Source: an uncultured bacterium
GTDB lineage: Bacteria; Spirochaetota; UBA4802; UB4802
Length of the DNA stretch: 33,916 nt
Direction of reading: 5' to 3'
Assembly (NCBI GenBank): GCA_937920495.1
Contig: CALEUQ010000069.1
Location: 1 to 33,916 of the forward strand
Below are positions 8,053 to 14,911 of this stretch, piece after piece (positions within the stretch are counted from its first letter, which is position 1; every line of letters starts with the position of its first letter). The notes beneath the pieces were generated by a model. It was given only the letters and a program-made list of their open reading frames with translations. It did not search any database and had not been told where the DNA came from. Position numbers and translations under genes: made by a program.

Positions 8053-8081
8053 ATATAACATCACTACATAGTAAATGTAAA
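8053..8081 (-). promoter_or_regulatory. Candidate sigma-70 promoter of the CsgG-like gene
   Basis: On the minus strand: TTTACA (8081-8076), a 17-base spacer and TTATAT (8058-8053), about 55 bases before ATG 7999. Confidence 0.5.
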
Positions 8082-8107
8082 ACAAAAAAATATTTTTTTA
8101 ATTTTAT

Positions 8108-8117
8108 GGCGATAGTT
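8108..8117 (+). repeat. GGCGATAGTT word, copy 4 (intergenic)
   Basis: Exact 10-mer upstream of the CsgG-like gene promoter. Confidence 0.6.
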
Positions 8118-8332
8118 ATCAAAAAAAATTACAGTATATTGTAACAGATTTTGTAAAAAAATCTTTTCCGCAAGAAATGTTGCACAATAGATGGTGTGTA
8201 AATTATATTATTGTTGAATGATCCTTTGCGCTTATGGTAAATGTAATTGTGTATACATAGTAACACTATCACATACTAAGTGCAACGAATTCTGTACAAC
8301 AATAATGAAGGAAGCCTGAAACTATGAAAATT

Positions 8333-8560
8333 TTACATTACATACACAATACTTACAAAAATACCATAAAGAAAATCATCCCATACATCACCTTTGCTTA
8401 AATCCATTTGCGGATGATCTTTTTTAATTGTATATGAAGTCCATACAACACGTGCACCAAGAGTCCCTATCACAGACTGGCTTATTTTTGCCCCTATGGC
8501 GGGTTCAAAGTTTATACCGTATTGTACAAAATCAAGAGTTTCCATTGAAAATAAACTTTC
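8333..8560 (-). pseudogene. Decayed C-terminal copy of the outer-membrane barrel protein
   Basis: The 70 codons from ATG 8545 match the end of the intact gene at 6233-7105: GINFEPAIGAKISQSVIGTLGAR against GINAEPSIGAKIGSSLIGTLGAR (shown over two aligned 10-13 residue blocks), and DFLYGIFVSIVYVM against DYLYGIFVGVMYLI. The match goes on upstream of that ATG (ESLFS against ENKIFS) and then meets an in-frame TAA at 8561-8563. So the ATG is not a real start and the N-terminal three quarters of the gene are gone. No signal peptide remains. It is most likely the remnant of a tandem duplication. Confidence 0.75.
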
Positions 8561-8778
8561 TTAAACATGTACCAACCTGTAATCGTAACGCGATTAAATT
8601 TTAATAACCACGGGTGTAATATATGGGTAAAAATAATAACCAGACGTAAATCCTGAAGTGGTTGAATAAAAAAACATGTATATGCATTTACTCATTTCAT
8701 TATGTTGTATCTGGTTTGTATCAGTACGTATTTCATGGTCAAATTTTGATGTCTATGCCCTGAAAAATGAAAAAAACC

Positions 8779-8825
8779 TTGACAAAATTATGAATATTCA
8801 ATATGAGTGAGTTATCACTCATATT
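8779..8825 (+). promoter_or_regulatory. Promoter overlapped by a palindromic operator
   Basis: TTGACA (8779-8784), a 17-base spacer and TATGAG (8802-8807). The -10 box lies inside a perfect inverted repeat AATATGAGTGA-GTTA-TCACTCATATT (8800-8825, 11-base arms). Half-sites such as TGAGTGA/TCACTCA placed over a -10 box are typical of TetR-family self-repressed promoters. No such regulator gene is in the window. With a 4-base loop it could also form an RNA hairpin at the transcript start, but the overlap with the promoter favours an operator. Confidence 0.6.
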
Positions 8826-8903
8826 ATGCTTTATCTTTATTATGTCGATATTTTAATTACATGATGTGTAGCATATTTTAAGGAGCATATTTTAAGGGGG
8901 TGA

Positions 8904-8954
8904 ATGCAAGTTAGAAAAATTTTGTTTGAAGATGAATTTAATCGAAATCGATAA
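8904..8954 (+). CDS. 16-codon ORF with a strong ribosome site (leader peptide or gene remnant)
   Basis: MQVRKILFEDEFNRNR, then TAA. It is preceded by AAGGGGGTG at ideal spacing and lies 90 bases after the operator-controlled promoter. No match recognised. It may be a true small protein, a regulatory leader, or the start of a lost gene (for example a repressor). A second TTGACA promoter begins 6 bases after its stop. Confidence 0.3.
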   Translation: MQVRKILFEDEFNRNR

Positions 8955-8959
8955 AATGA

Positions 8960-8987
8960 TTGACATTTTTTAATTGTATGATATATT
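8960..8987 (+). promoter_or_regulatory. Strong sigma-70 promoter for the zinc-ribbon gene
   Basis: TTGACA (8960-8965), a 16-base spacer and TATATT (8982-8987), about 60 bases before ATG 9047. Confidence 0.6.
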
Positions 8988-9046
8988 GCTATAGAAACAA
9001 AAAAATTAAAATGGGATTATTGTTATAAATAAACGGAGGCGTATCT

Positions 9047-9226
9047 ATGCTGGAGTACAATGTAAAGAATGAGTATGAGCTCATTGCCAAGCATTGCCCA
9101 AAGTGTCAGTCACTGGTTATGGCAGCGGTTATTAAGACCTTGCAGGGTGAAATACTGAAATATAAAGACATCCGCTGCTCTAGCTGTGATTGGCAAAGTC
9201 CTTTGGCTCAGCTAAAAAGTTCTTGA
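9047..9226 (+). CDS. Small zinc-ribbon protein (59 residues)
   Basis: Start at ATG 9047, with CGGAGG 7 bases upstream. Two C-x2-C knuckles are seen, CPKC at residues 17-20 and CSSC at 44-47, separated by 23 residues: a single zinc-ribbon fold filling most of the protein. No transmembrane part. Family not recognised; such one-ribbon proteins often bind nucleic acid or act as small partners of larger enzymes, but nothing here sets the role. It has its own strong promoter and precedes ndk and adk on the same strand. Confidence 0.65.
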   Translation: MLEYNVKNEYELIAKHCPKCQSLVMAAVIKTLQGEILKYKDIRCSSCDWQSPLAQLKSS

Positions 9227-9367
9227 AAAATTAAGGCTATTCAGAGTAATAGCACTGCCATAGTTACACTTTCTAACTGTGGTCAATGATCTGACACTAT
9301 ATATACTATAGTGCTGGCATACACACAGAAGAAGGGATCCTTAAATATATTAAACAGAGGTAAGGCT

Positions 9368-9874
9368 ATGGCAGTAGAACAGACGTTGGTCATCATAAAA
9401 CCTGATGGTCTTGTCAAGTCATTGACAGGTAATATCTTAACCCGCCTTTCAGAAGCAAAATTAATAATTGTTGGTGCAAAGGCAGTAAAAGTTAGCAGAC
9501 AGCTAGCTGAAAAACATTATGAACATTTAAAAGATAAACCATTTTTTGAAGAGTTGATCCAGTACATTATGGGTGAGTTGCATAAGACGCATCGCGTTGT
9601 GGCATTTGTGTATGAAGGTGAGAATGCAATACAGAAGGTGCGAGATATTGTTGGCGATACAAACCCTGAAAATGCAAATCCTGTAACCATACGAGGTGCA
9701 TACGGACGTATTACAACAAGCGGTGTTTTTGAAAATGTGGTACATGCATCATCAAGTCCTGAAGATGCGGAAAAAGAAATCAAGTTGTGGTTTGAACCTC
9801 AAGAGCTGGTGGATGTGATATATCCGGTTAAGGAAATTACTGTTGAGAAAGTCACAAAAAAAGTATGGGCATAG
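9368..9874 (+). CDS. ndk: Nucleoside diphosphate kinase
   Basis: It passes the gamma-phosphate from ATP to other NDPs through a phosphohistidine. Seen: EQTLVIIKPDGL (K11), GAYGRITTSGVFENVVHASSSPEDAEKEI with catalytic His126, and arginines in the expected places. At 168 residues it is longer than the common 140-150: an insert around residues 65-77 and a 25-residue tail after the last helix (WFEPQELVDV...KVWA). The usual H-G-S-D-S is H-A-S-S-S here. Start chosen at ATG 9368, with AGAGG 8 bases upstream, matching the family N-terminus; a GTG 57 bases earlier would add an unconserved stretch. adk follows 57 bases later. Confidence 0.93.
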   Translation: MAVEQTLVIIKPDGLVKSLTGNILTRLSEAKLIIVGAKAVKVSRQLAEKHYEHLKDKPFFEELIQYIMGELHKTHRVVAFVYEGENAIQKVRDIVGDTNPENANPVTIRGAYGRITTSGVFENVVHASSSPEDAEKEIKLWFEPQELVDVIYPVKEITVEKVTKKVWA

Positions 9875-9931
9875 AGAAAGGGCAAATTGCTATTGGCTCT
9901 TTCACATTATTACATTCTGGAGGATATATTA

Positions 9932-10579
9932 ATGCATATTATTCTTTTAGGTGCACCGGGGGCTGGTAAAGGAACTATCGCCAAGATGCTTGTTGAGAAA
10001 TATGGCATAGTACAGATATCTACCGGTGATATTTTACGGCAGGCAGTAAAAGAAGGAACCGAAGTTGGTAAAAAAGCAGCAGAGTATATGAATACCGGCA
10101 AATTAGTTCCGGATTCAATAATAATGGACATAATTGAAGAGCGGATAGCAAAGCCAGATTGTGCTAAAGGCTTTATATTTGATGGGTTCCCGCGCACCAT
10201 ACCCCAGGCTGAAGAGCTTGCAAAATTATTTGCAAAAAAGAACATGGCTATTGATGCAATCATAAATCTTGAAGTGCCGGAGGATGTGGTTTTACGAAGA
10301 CTTACCAGCCGCAGAACCTGCTCAAATCCAGGCTGTCAGGCAATCTATAATATATATACAATGCCGCCAAAAAAAGACGGTATATGCGATAAATGTGGCA
10401 GTAAACTTGTGCAACGCGACGATGAAACAGAAGAAGCAATCAGGGTAAGGCTGGAAACATATTATGAAAAGACACAGCCTCTTATTGATTATTATCAGCA
10501 TAATAACGCATATTTTGCAGTACCTTCGCTTGATGCACAGGAAACATTTGATGCAATAGTACAGCGTTTACATGTGTAA
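9932..10579 (+). CDS. adk: Adenylate kinase with zinc-binding lid
   Basis: It makes two ADP from ATP and AMP. Seen: P-loop GAPGAGKGT (7-15), AMP-site DGFPRT (84-89), LRRLTSRRTC and a Cys4 lid (C130, C135, C152, C155), the long zinc-bearing form; 215 residues. Start at ATG 9932, with TGGAGG about 10 bases upstream. It follows ndk, so two nucleotide-phosphate enzymes are linked. A GGCGATAGTT word in reverse (9973-9982) overlaps the codons just after the P-loop. A hairpin with T-rich 3' side follows at 10635. Confidence 0.96.
   Translation: MHIILLGAPGAGKGTIAKMLVEKYGIVQISTGDILRQAVKEGTEVGKKAAEYMNTGKLVPDSIIMDIIEERIAKPDCAKGFIFDGFPRTIPQAEELAKLFAKKNMAIDAIINLEVPEDVVLRRLTSRRTCSNPGCQAIYNIYTMPPKKDGICDKCGSKLVQRDDETEEAIRVRLETYYEKTQPLIDYYQHNNAYFAVPSLDAQETFDAIVQRLHV
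9973..9982 (-). repeat. GGCGATAGTT word, copy 5
   Basis: Exact 10-mer (plus strand AACTATCGCC) in adk, read T-I-A. Confidence 0.65.
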
Positions 10580-10634
10580 TAAAAAATTCTTTACAAAATG
10601 AACCAATATATTTTTAAATACTGTGATATAATTG

Positions 10635-10661
10635 TAAAGACGCCTTTGATGGGCGTCTTTA
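10635..10661 (+). terminator. Hairpin terminator after adk
   Basis: TAAAGACGCC (10635-10644), a 7-base loop and GGCGTCTTTA (10652-10661): a perfect 10-bp stem with a T-rich 3' arm, 8 bases before the tRNA-Ser gene. Confidence 0.65.
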
Positions 10662-10669
10662 CTTCATAG

Positions 10670-10758
10670 GGAGAGATGCCTGAGAGGTCGAAAGGGGCGG
10701 TCTCGAAAACCGTTGTCCCGGGTGACCGGGACCGAGGGTTCGAATCCCTCTCTCTCCG
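10670..10758 (+). tRNA. tRNA-Ser (anticodon CGA)
   Basis: Acceptor GGAGAGA/TCTCTCC with discriminator G, anticodon loop CTCGAAA (CGA), a long variable arm as in class II tRNAs (GTCCCGGGTGACCGGGAC), T-arm GAGGG-TTCGAAT-CCCTC. CCA is not encoded. It is 84% or so like the second tRNA-Ser gene at 12897 in the acceptor, D and T parts. Confidence 0.95.
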
Positions 10759-10904
10759 ATTATATACATTGTTTAGTGATTAATAATTAAAACTAATCTA
10801 GCAAATATTATATATTATCTATTTTAGACGATAATTTGATGGATTTAGCTAAATGATACTATTTATTATAAGGTATTACATAATAATACTTTTTGGTTTG
10901 GCAT
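10759..10904. other. AT-rich spacer before the restriction-modification genes
   Basis: 146 bases, very AT-rich, with one of the few CTAG sites of the window (10798). No clear promoter boxes chosen. Confidence 0.4.
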
Positions 10905-12188
10905 ATGATAACCAATCATAAAATAATAATTGGTGATTCGCGAAAAATGTCTGAAGTTAATGACGAATCGTGTCATCTGGTTATTACATCACCTCCTTAT
11001 TGGCAGTTAAAAGATTACGGATCTGTAGATCAAATTGGTTTTAATGATAGTTATGAAGAATATATAAATAATTTAAATTTAGTTTGGAAAGAATGTCATA
11101 GAGTACTATATCCTGGATGTCGTTTGTGTATAAATATTGGGGATCAATTTGCGCGATCAGTATATTATGGAAGGTATAAAGTAATTCCTATTAGAACAGA
11201 AATAATTAAATTTTGCGAAACTATTGGATTTGATTACATGGGTGCTATTATATGGCAAAAGCCCACTACTATGAATACAACAGGTGGAGCTTCAGTAATG
11301 GGAAGTTTTCCTTATCCCCGAAATGGGATCATTAAAATAGATTATGAATTTATATTAATTTTTAAAAAATGGGGTGAACCGCCAAAAGTATCAAAAGAAG
11401 TTAAGCAACAATCAGTATTATCAAAAGATGAATGGAATGAATATTTTTCCGGCCATTGGAATTTTAATGGCGAAAAACAGGATAAACATTTAGCAATGTT
11501 CCCTGAAGAATTACCAAAACGTTTAATTAAAATGTTTAGTTTTATTGGGGATACAGTGCTGGACCCTTTTTTAGGCAGTGGCACTACGACATTAGCTGCA
11601 AAAAAATTGAACAGAAATTCAATTGGGTATGAAATCAATAAGGATTACATTGAAATAATCAAAGAGAAAATTGGATACAATGAAAATACTCTTATAAAAG
11701 ATGCTGAATTTTCAATAATGCAACAGGAGAGCAAAGAGATTAGCTGGAAAGATGAGTGGGAAAAGTTACCTTATATATTCAAGGATCCTATAAAAATTGA
11801 TAAAAAAGTTGATCCCAGAAAGTTATCTTTTGGTTCAAGAATTGCGGATGTAAATACTAGAAATGAAGAATATTTTAGTGTAAAAAAGGTAATAAGCCCT
11901 GAATTGTTATTATTAAATAATGATCTTGTAGTAAAATTGTTGGGTGTAAAGAGTAAACAGAGTAAATACAATGAAGCCATACAATGGTTAGAAAGAAAAG
12001 TAAAATGTAACAAAATATTTTTGAGATATGATTCAATCAAATATGATCATAATAATAATTTGCTTTGCTATATGTATTTAAAAAACAAAACTTTTATTAA
12101 TATGCATTTAATAAAGAACGGATTGGCTGATGTTGATACATCACTTAACTACAAAATGAAAGAAAAATTTGTAAAATTAGTTGGTTGA
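10905..12188 (+). CDS. Type II DNA N4-cytosine methyltransferase (M.MjaI-like, predicted CTAG) with SNase-like C-terminal domain
   Basis: It is predicted to methylate cytosine at N4 to protect host DNA. Seen: motif IV TSPPY (residues 28-32) lies N-terminal and the SAM-binding motif DPFLGSGTT (220-228) lies after it, the beta-class order; S-P-P-Y favours N4-cytosine over N6-adenine. Residues about 325-425 look like a staphylococcal-nuclease fold (VVKLLGVKS, AIQWLERKV, LCYMYLKNKTFINMHLIKNGLADV), but the catalytic arginines and the PE of active SNases are not found, so it is probably not a nuclease. Start set at ATG 10905; a TTG at 10893 is weaker. The gene is much more AT-rich than its neighbours, which suggests transfer. 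The stop is 5 bases before the endonuclease ATG. CTAG specificity is inferred from the partner's family. Confidence 0.85.
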   Translation: MITNHKIIIGDSRKMSEVNDESCHLVITSPPYWQLKDYGSVDQIGFNDSYEEYINNLNLVWKECHRVLYPGCRLCINIGDQFARSVYYGRYKVIPIRTEIIKFCETIGFDYMGAIIWQKPTTMNTTGGASVMGSFPYPRNGIIKIDYEFILIFKKWGEPPKVSKEVKQQSVLSKDEWNEYFSGHWNFNGEKQDKHLAMFPEELPKRLIKMFSFIGDTVLDPFLGSGTTTLAAKKLNRNSIGYEINKDYIEIIKEKIGYNENTLIKDAEFSIMQQESKEISWKDEWEKLPYIFKDPIKIDKKVDPRKLSFGSRIADVNTRNEEYFSVKKVISPELLLLNNDLVVKLLGVKSKQSKYNEAIQWLERKVKCNKIFLRYDSIKYDHNNNLLCYMYLKNKTFINMHLIKNGLADVDTSLNYKMKEKFVKLVG

Positions 12189-12193
12189 GATTA

Positions 12194-12826
12194 ATGCCTA
12201 AAGAATGGATTTTAAATAGCGCAATCAATAGATGGGGATTGCAAAAAAAGAAATGGGTTGGAGCTGTTTCCGATGAAATAAGAAAGTGTTCTCCAAAAAC
12301 TATTCAAGATTGGAAGCTATATTATTATTCAAAGGTATATCCAAAGGAACATCTTGTTGACATTGGGAAAAGGTTGTATATTAAAATTTCTGAGGTAATG
12401 CGTGCTGAGATAGATGATATAACTGAAGAAGATTGTGTTAATTATGTAATCAATTTGGTTATAAATAGAACTTTTGATGGTTACATAACAGAGAAGAAAA
12501 CAATATATGAACAATTACAACATATGTTAAATGTTAAAATTGAACCTGCGCCTGATGAATGGGATAGACTTTATAATGTTGATTTTTTCATCAAAATTAA
12601 GGACAATTATATTGGATTGCAAATAAAACCAGCTGGATATGCCTTTATTCCTCAAATAATAAATGAAAGGAAAAATCAAGAAGATACGCATAAGAAATTT
12701 CAGCAAAAATATGGTGGAAAGGTTTTTTATATAATCTCAATAAAGGACGGTGACAAAAAAGCAATTTATAACATAGAAGTAGTTGATGAAATAAGAGATG
12801 AAATTATGAGATTAAATAATTTATAG
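12194..12826 (+). CDS. MjaI-family type II restriction endonuclease (predicted CTAG)
   Basis: 210 residues. The N-terminus WILNSAINRW, the block VGAVSDEIRKCSPKTI and the block NLVINRTFDGY are what I recall for the MjaI family (PF09568 RE_MjaI), whose founder cuts CTAG. A PD-(D/E)xK-like core is seen as VD130-x12-Q143-I-K145 (YNVDFF...LQIK), with Q in place of the usual D/E. Start set at ATG 12194; a TTG at 12185 overlapping the methyltransferase stop is less likely. It directly follows its methyltransferase, and no control (C) protein gene is present. Very AT-rich. CTAG is very rare in this window, which fits. Confidence 0.8.
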   Translation: MPKEWILNSAINRWGLQKKKWVGAVSDEIRKCSPKTIQDWKLYYYSKVYPKEHLVDIGKRLYIKISEVMRAEIDDITEEDCVNYVINLVINRTFDGYITEKKTIYEQLQHMLNVKIEPAPDEWDRLYNVDFFIKIKDNYIGLQIKPAGYAFIPQIINERKNQEDTHKKFQQKYGGKVFYIISIKDGDKKAIYNIEVVDEIRDEIMRLNNL

Positions 12827-12896
12827 ATTGTGATGACCAAACATAATTGACAATATAAAGCTTCAAAACAATTATGTAATAACGCAAAGAATTCAT

Positions 12897-12981
12897 GGAG
12901 AGATGTCTGAGAGGCCGAAAGAGCACGGTTGGAAACCGTGTGTAGCGAAAGCTACCGGGGGTTCGAATCCCCCTCTCTCCG
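12897..12981 (+). tRNA. tRNA-Ser (anticodon GGA)
   Basis: Acceptor GGAGAGA/TCTCTCC with discriminator G, anticodon loop TTGGAAA (GGA), a variable arm with hairpin GTAGC-GAAA-GCTAC, T-arm GGGGG-TTCGAAT-CCCCC. CCA not encoded. It lies 28 bases before the dnaX start. Confidence 0.95.
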
Positions 12982-13008
12982 AAGAAAAAAAGTTTGGTAG
13001 AAGGGTAT

Positions 13009-14565
13009 ATGTCATATCAGGTAATTGCACGAAAGTGGCGCCCGCAAACCTACAGTGAAGTAGTAGCTCAGGAACATGTTGCAAAAACTATAGCAAATAG
13101 CATAAGCAAGGGCAGGATTTCCCATGCCTATCTTTTTGCCGGTCCCCGGGGTGTGGGAAAAACCACCATGGCACGAATCGTGGCAAAATCGCTCAATTGT
13201 ATACATGGTCCCACTGCCCAGCCATGTGGAGTGTGCGAATTTTGCACCGAGATTAAAAACGGCAACTCCTTTGATGTGATTGAAATAGACGGTGCATCCA
13301 ATACCGGTGTTGATAATATCCGTGAATTGCGTGAAAATGTGCATTCAGCACCTTTGAAATCACGCTATAAGGTGTATATCATTGATGAAGTGCACATGCT
13401 GTCCAAATCGGCATTTAACGCACTGCTTAAAACACTTGAGGAGCCACCAGCGCATGTTGTCTTTATATTTGCAACCACTGAGATTCATCAGATACCTGAA
13501 ACAATACTATCCCGATGCCAGAAATTTATCTTCAAACGCATCCCTGTTGCACAGATTGTTCAGCAGCTTTTACATATATCTGAAAAAGAAAGATATATCG
13601 TTGACCAGAAAGCATTATATCATATTGCCCGCGCAAGCGGTGGTTCCATGCGCGATGCGCAGTCGCTTATGGATCAGGTAATTTCGTTTGGGGGCAAAGA
13701 GGTTACCGAAAATGATGTACTGTCGTTGCTGGGGATTGTTTCTCTAAAGCAGTATTGTGATTGCATAGAAATTATCTTGCGTGCTGATATTTCATCACTT
13801 ATTCAATTCATTGAGGATATTATCACCGCTGGTGTTGATATTGCCCGTTTTGTTACTGGTTTTGCTGATGTTGTGTACGCAATGCGCCTGTGCAGCGTTA
13901 CCGATGTGCGAGCATTGTTAGGCTACTCTGATGAGGAACTGTCGATTTTACAACAGACTGCTGCAAAGTTTCATGACGAGCAGTTGGGCCTTTTTTACAC
14001 GATGCTTTTAGATTGTCATAAAGAATTAAAGTTTACGGGCAATGAACGTGCGGTGGTGGAGATGTTCTGCATTGATATCATGCAGATGCTTAAAAGGCCA
14101 ACTCTTGCTTCAATCTTAAAGCAGCTTGATGAAAGTCCGCACGCAGATCAAAAAAAAAACCTGAATGAAATTACGCAAAAAGAAAGCTCGCCTCACGATG
14201 ATGCAAAGATCATCATGCATGCATGGACACAACTACTGCAACAATTTCGTGAACACAAGCAGTATATATTCTTTAAACTTAATCATGTAAAAGCTGCGTA
14301 TAACAACGGGCAGCTTGTTCTTATGGTTACGGGCGATAGTTCCAATGGATTTTATCAACAGTTACTATCGAAACAGGAAATAAAACAGATTGAAGACGAA
14401 CTGTGTAAACTTAGTAAACGAAAGGTGACAATACGTGTTGAGACAGCTACAAATGATGTGCCGCTTCCTGATGCGGTGATGTTACCCCATGCCGAGGACC
14501 CAGAGAAGCCACATCCACTGGTTGAGCAGATTAAAACCATTTTTGATGGTGAAATTATAAAATAA
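13009..14565 (+). CDS. dnaX: DNA polymerase III subunit tau (and possibly gamma)
   Basis: DnaX is the ATPase of the replicative clamp loader; tau also holds the polymerase cores. Seen: start block MSYQVIARKWRPQTYSEV, Walker A GPRGVGKT (45-52), a Cys4 zinc module (C64, C73, C76, C79), Walker B VYIIDEVHMLS, sensor 1 FATTE and the SRC motif FSRCQKF-like (LSRCQKF); 518 residues. Start at ATG 13009 with AAGGG close upstream; TTG 12994 is less likely. Residues 381-384 are coded by a run of ten A (14150-14159), with stops in both other frames within five codons. It heads the common dnaX-ybaB-recR cluster. A GGCGATAGTT word (14332-14341) is read G-D-S-S. Confidence 0.96.
   Translation: MSYQVIARKWRPQTYSEVVAQEHVAKTIANSISKGRISHAYLFAGPRGVGKTTMARIVAKSLNCIHGPTAQPCGVCEFCTEIKNGNSFDVIEIDGASNTGVDNIRELRENVHSAPLKSRYKVYIIDEVHMLSKSAFNALLKTLEEPPAHVVFIFATTEIHQIPETILSRCQKFIFKRIPVAQIVQQLLHISEKERYIVDQKALYHIARASGGSMRDAQSLMDQVISFGGKEVTENDVLSLLGIVSLKQYCDCIEIILRADISSLIQFIEDIITAGVDIARFVTGFADVVYAMRLCSVTDVRALLGYSDEELSILQQTAAKFHDEQLGLFYTMLLDCHKELKFTGNERAVVEMFCIDIMQMLKRPTLASILKQLDESPHADQKKNLNEITQKESSPHDDAKIIMHAWTQLLQQFREHKQYIFFKLNHVKAAYNNGQLVLMVTGDSSNGFYQQLLSKQEIKQIEDELCKLSKRKVTIRVETATNDVPLPDAVMLPHAEDPEKPHPLVEQIKTIFDGEIIK
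14150..14159 (+). promoter_or_regulatory. Slippery A10 run in dnaX, likely programmed slippage site
   Basis: Reading frame CAA AAA AAA AAC (Q381-K-K-N). One extra A, or a -1 ribosome shift, gives Q-K-K-K-P-E then TGA (386 residues); one A less gives Q-K-K-T then TGA (384 residues). Either product ends just after domain III, like E. coli gamma. Thermus thermophilus dnaX uses RNA-polymerase slippage on an A9 run for the same end. No downstream stem-loop was looked for in detail. Confidence 0.55.
14332..14341 (+). repeat. GGCGATAGTT word, copy 6
   Basis: Exact 10-mer inside dnaX, read G-D-S-S. Confidence 0.65.
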
Positions 14566-14579
14566 CAAGGAGCATGACA

Positions 14580-14909
14580 ATGAATTTTAAAGATATTGGA
14601 CAGTTAATGAAGGCGCAGAGCGAGTTAAAAAAGATTCAAAAGCGGCTTAAAAAAACTGAAGTTACTGCCACAAGCCGTGACGAGATGGTAACAGCAACAG
14701 CTAATGGCGATAATGAGGTTATTTCAATAATCATTAATGAGGAAAAGTTTAACAACAGTAGCATAAAAGTACTTGAACGAAATATCATTGAAGCAGTGAA
14801 CAAGGCATTGGACGATGCAAAGGAAATGGCATCAAAAGAAATGATGAAACTTACAGGTGAAATGGATATATTTGGCATGGCAAATGAACTTAAAAAATTT
14901 ATGAAGTAA
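14580..14909 (+). CDS. ybaB: YbaB/EbfC nucleoid-associated protein
   Basis: A small dimeric DNA-binding protein almost always coded between dnaX and recR. Seen: MNFKDIGQLMKAQSELKKIQKRL N-terminal helix (first 23 residues), the VTATANGDNEVISIIINEE strand pair and the helix ending EMASKEMMKLTGEM; 109 residues. Start taken at ATG 14580, 7 bases after AAGGAG (14567-14572); the ATG at 14574 is too close to that site. It sits 14 bases after dnaX and 2 bases before recR, so one operon. Confidence 0.93.
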   Translation: MNFKDIGQLMKAQSELKKIQKRLKKTEVTATSRDEMVTATANGDNEVISIIINEEKFNNSSIKVLERNIIEAVNKALDDAKEMASKEMMKLTGEMDIFGMANELKKFMK

Positions 14910-14911
14910 CT

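Larger units (their letters stand above)
8000..8332. other. AT-rich intergenic region upstream of the CsgG-like gene
   Basis: Holds the candidate promoter at 8053-8081, one GGCGATAGTT word at 8108-8117 and a short inverted repeat TTACA-N6-TGTAA at 8129-8144. No ORF worth calling was seen. Confidence 0.45.
8564..9046. other. Intergenic region with two promoters and an operator
   Basis: AT-rich. Holds an operator-overlapped promoter (8779-8825), a 14-base tandem repeat GCATATTTTAAGG (8871-8883 and 8885-8897), a 16-codon ORF (8904-8954) and a second promoter (8960-8987). The part from 8564 to 8778 shows no gene; it may be further remains of the duplicated barrel gene. Confidence 0.45.

Noticed and set aside
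10759-12896. Prophage or integrative element at the tRNA-Ser genes
   Set aside because: No integrase, transposase or phage gene between the tRNAs; only the restriction-modification pair is present.
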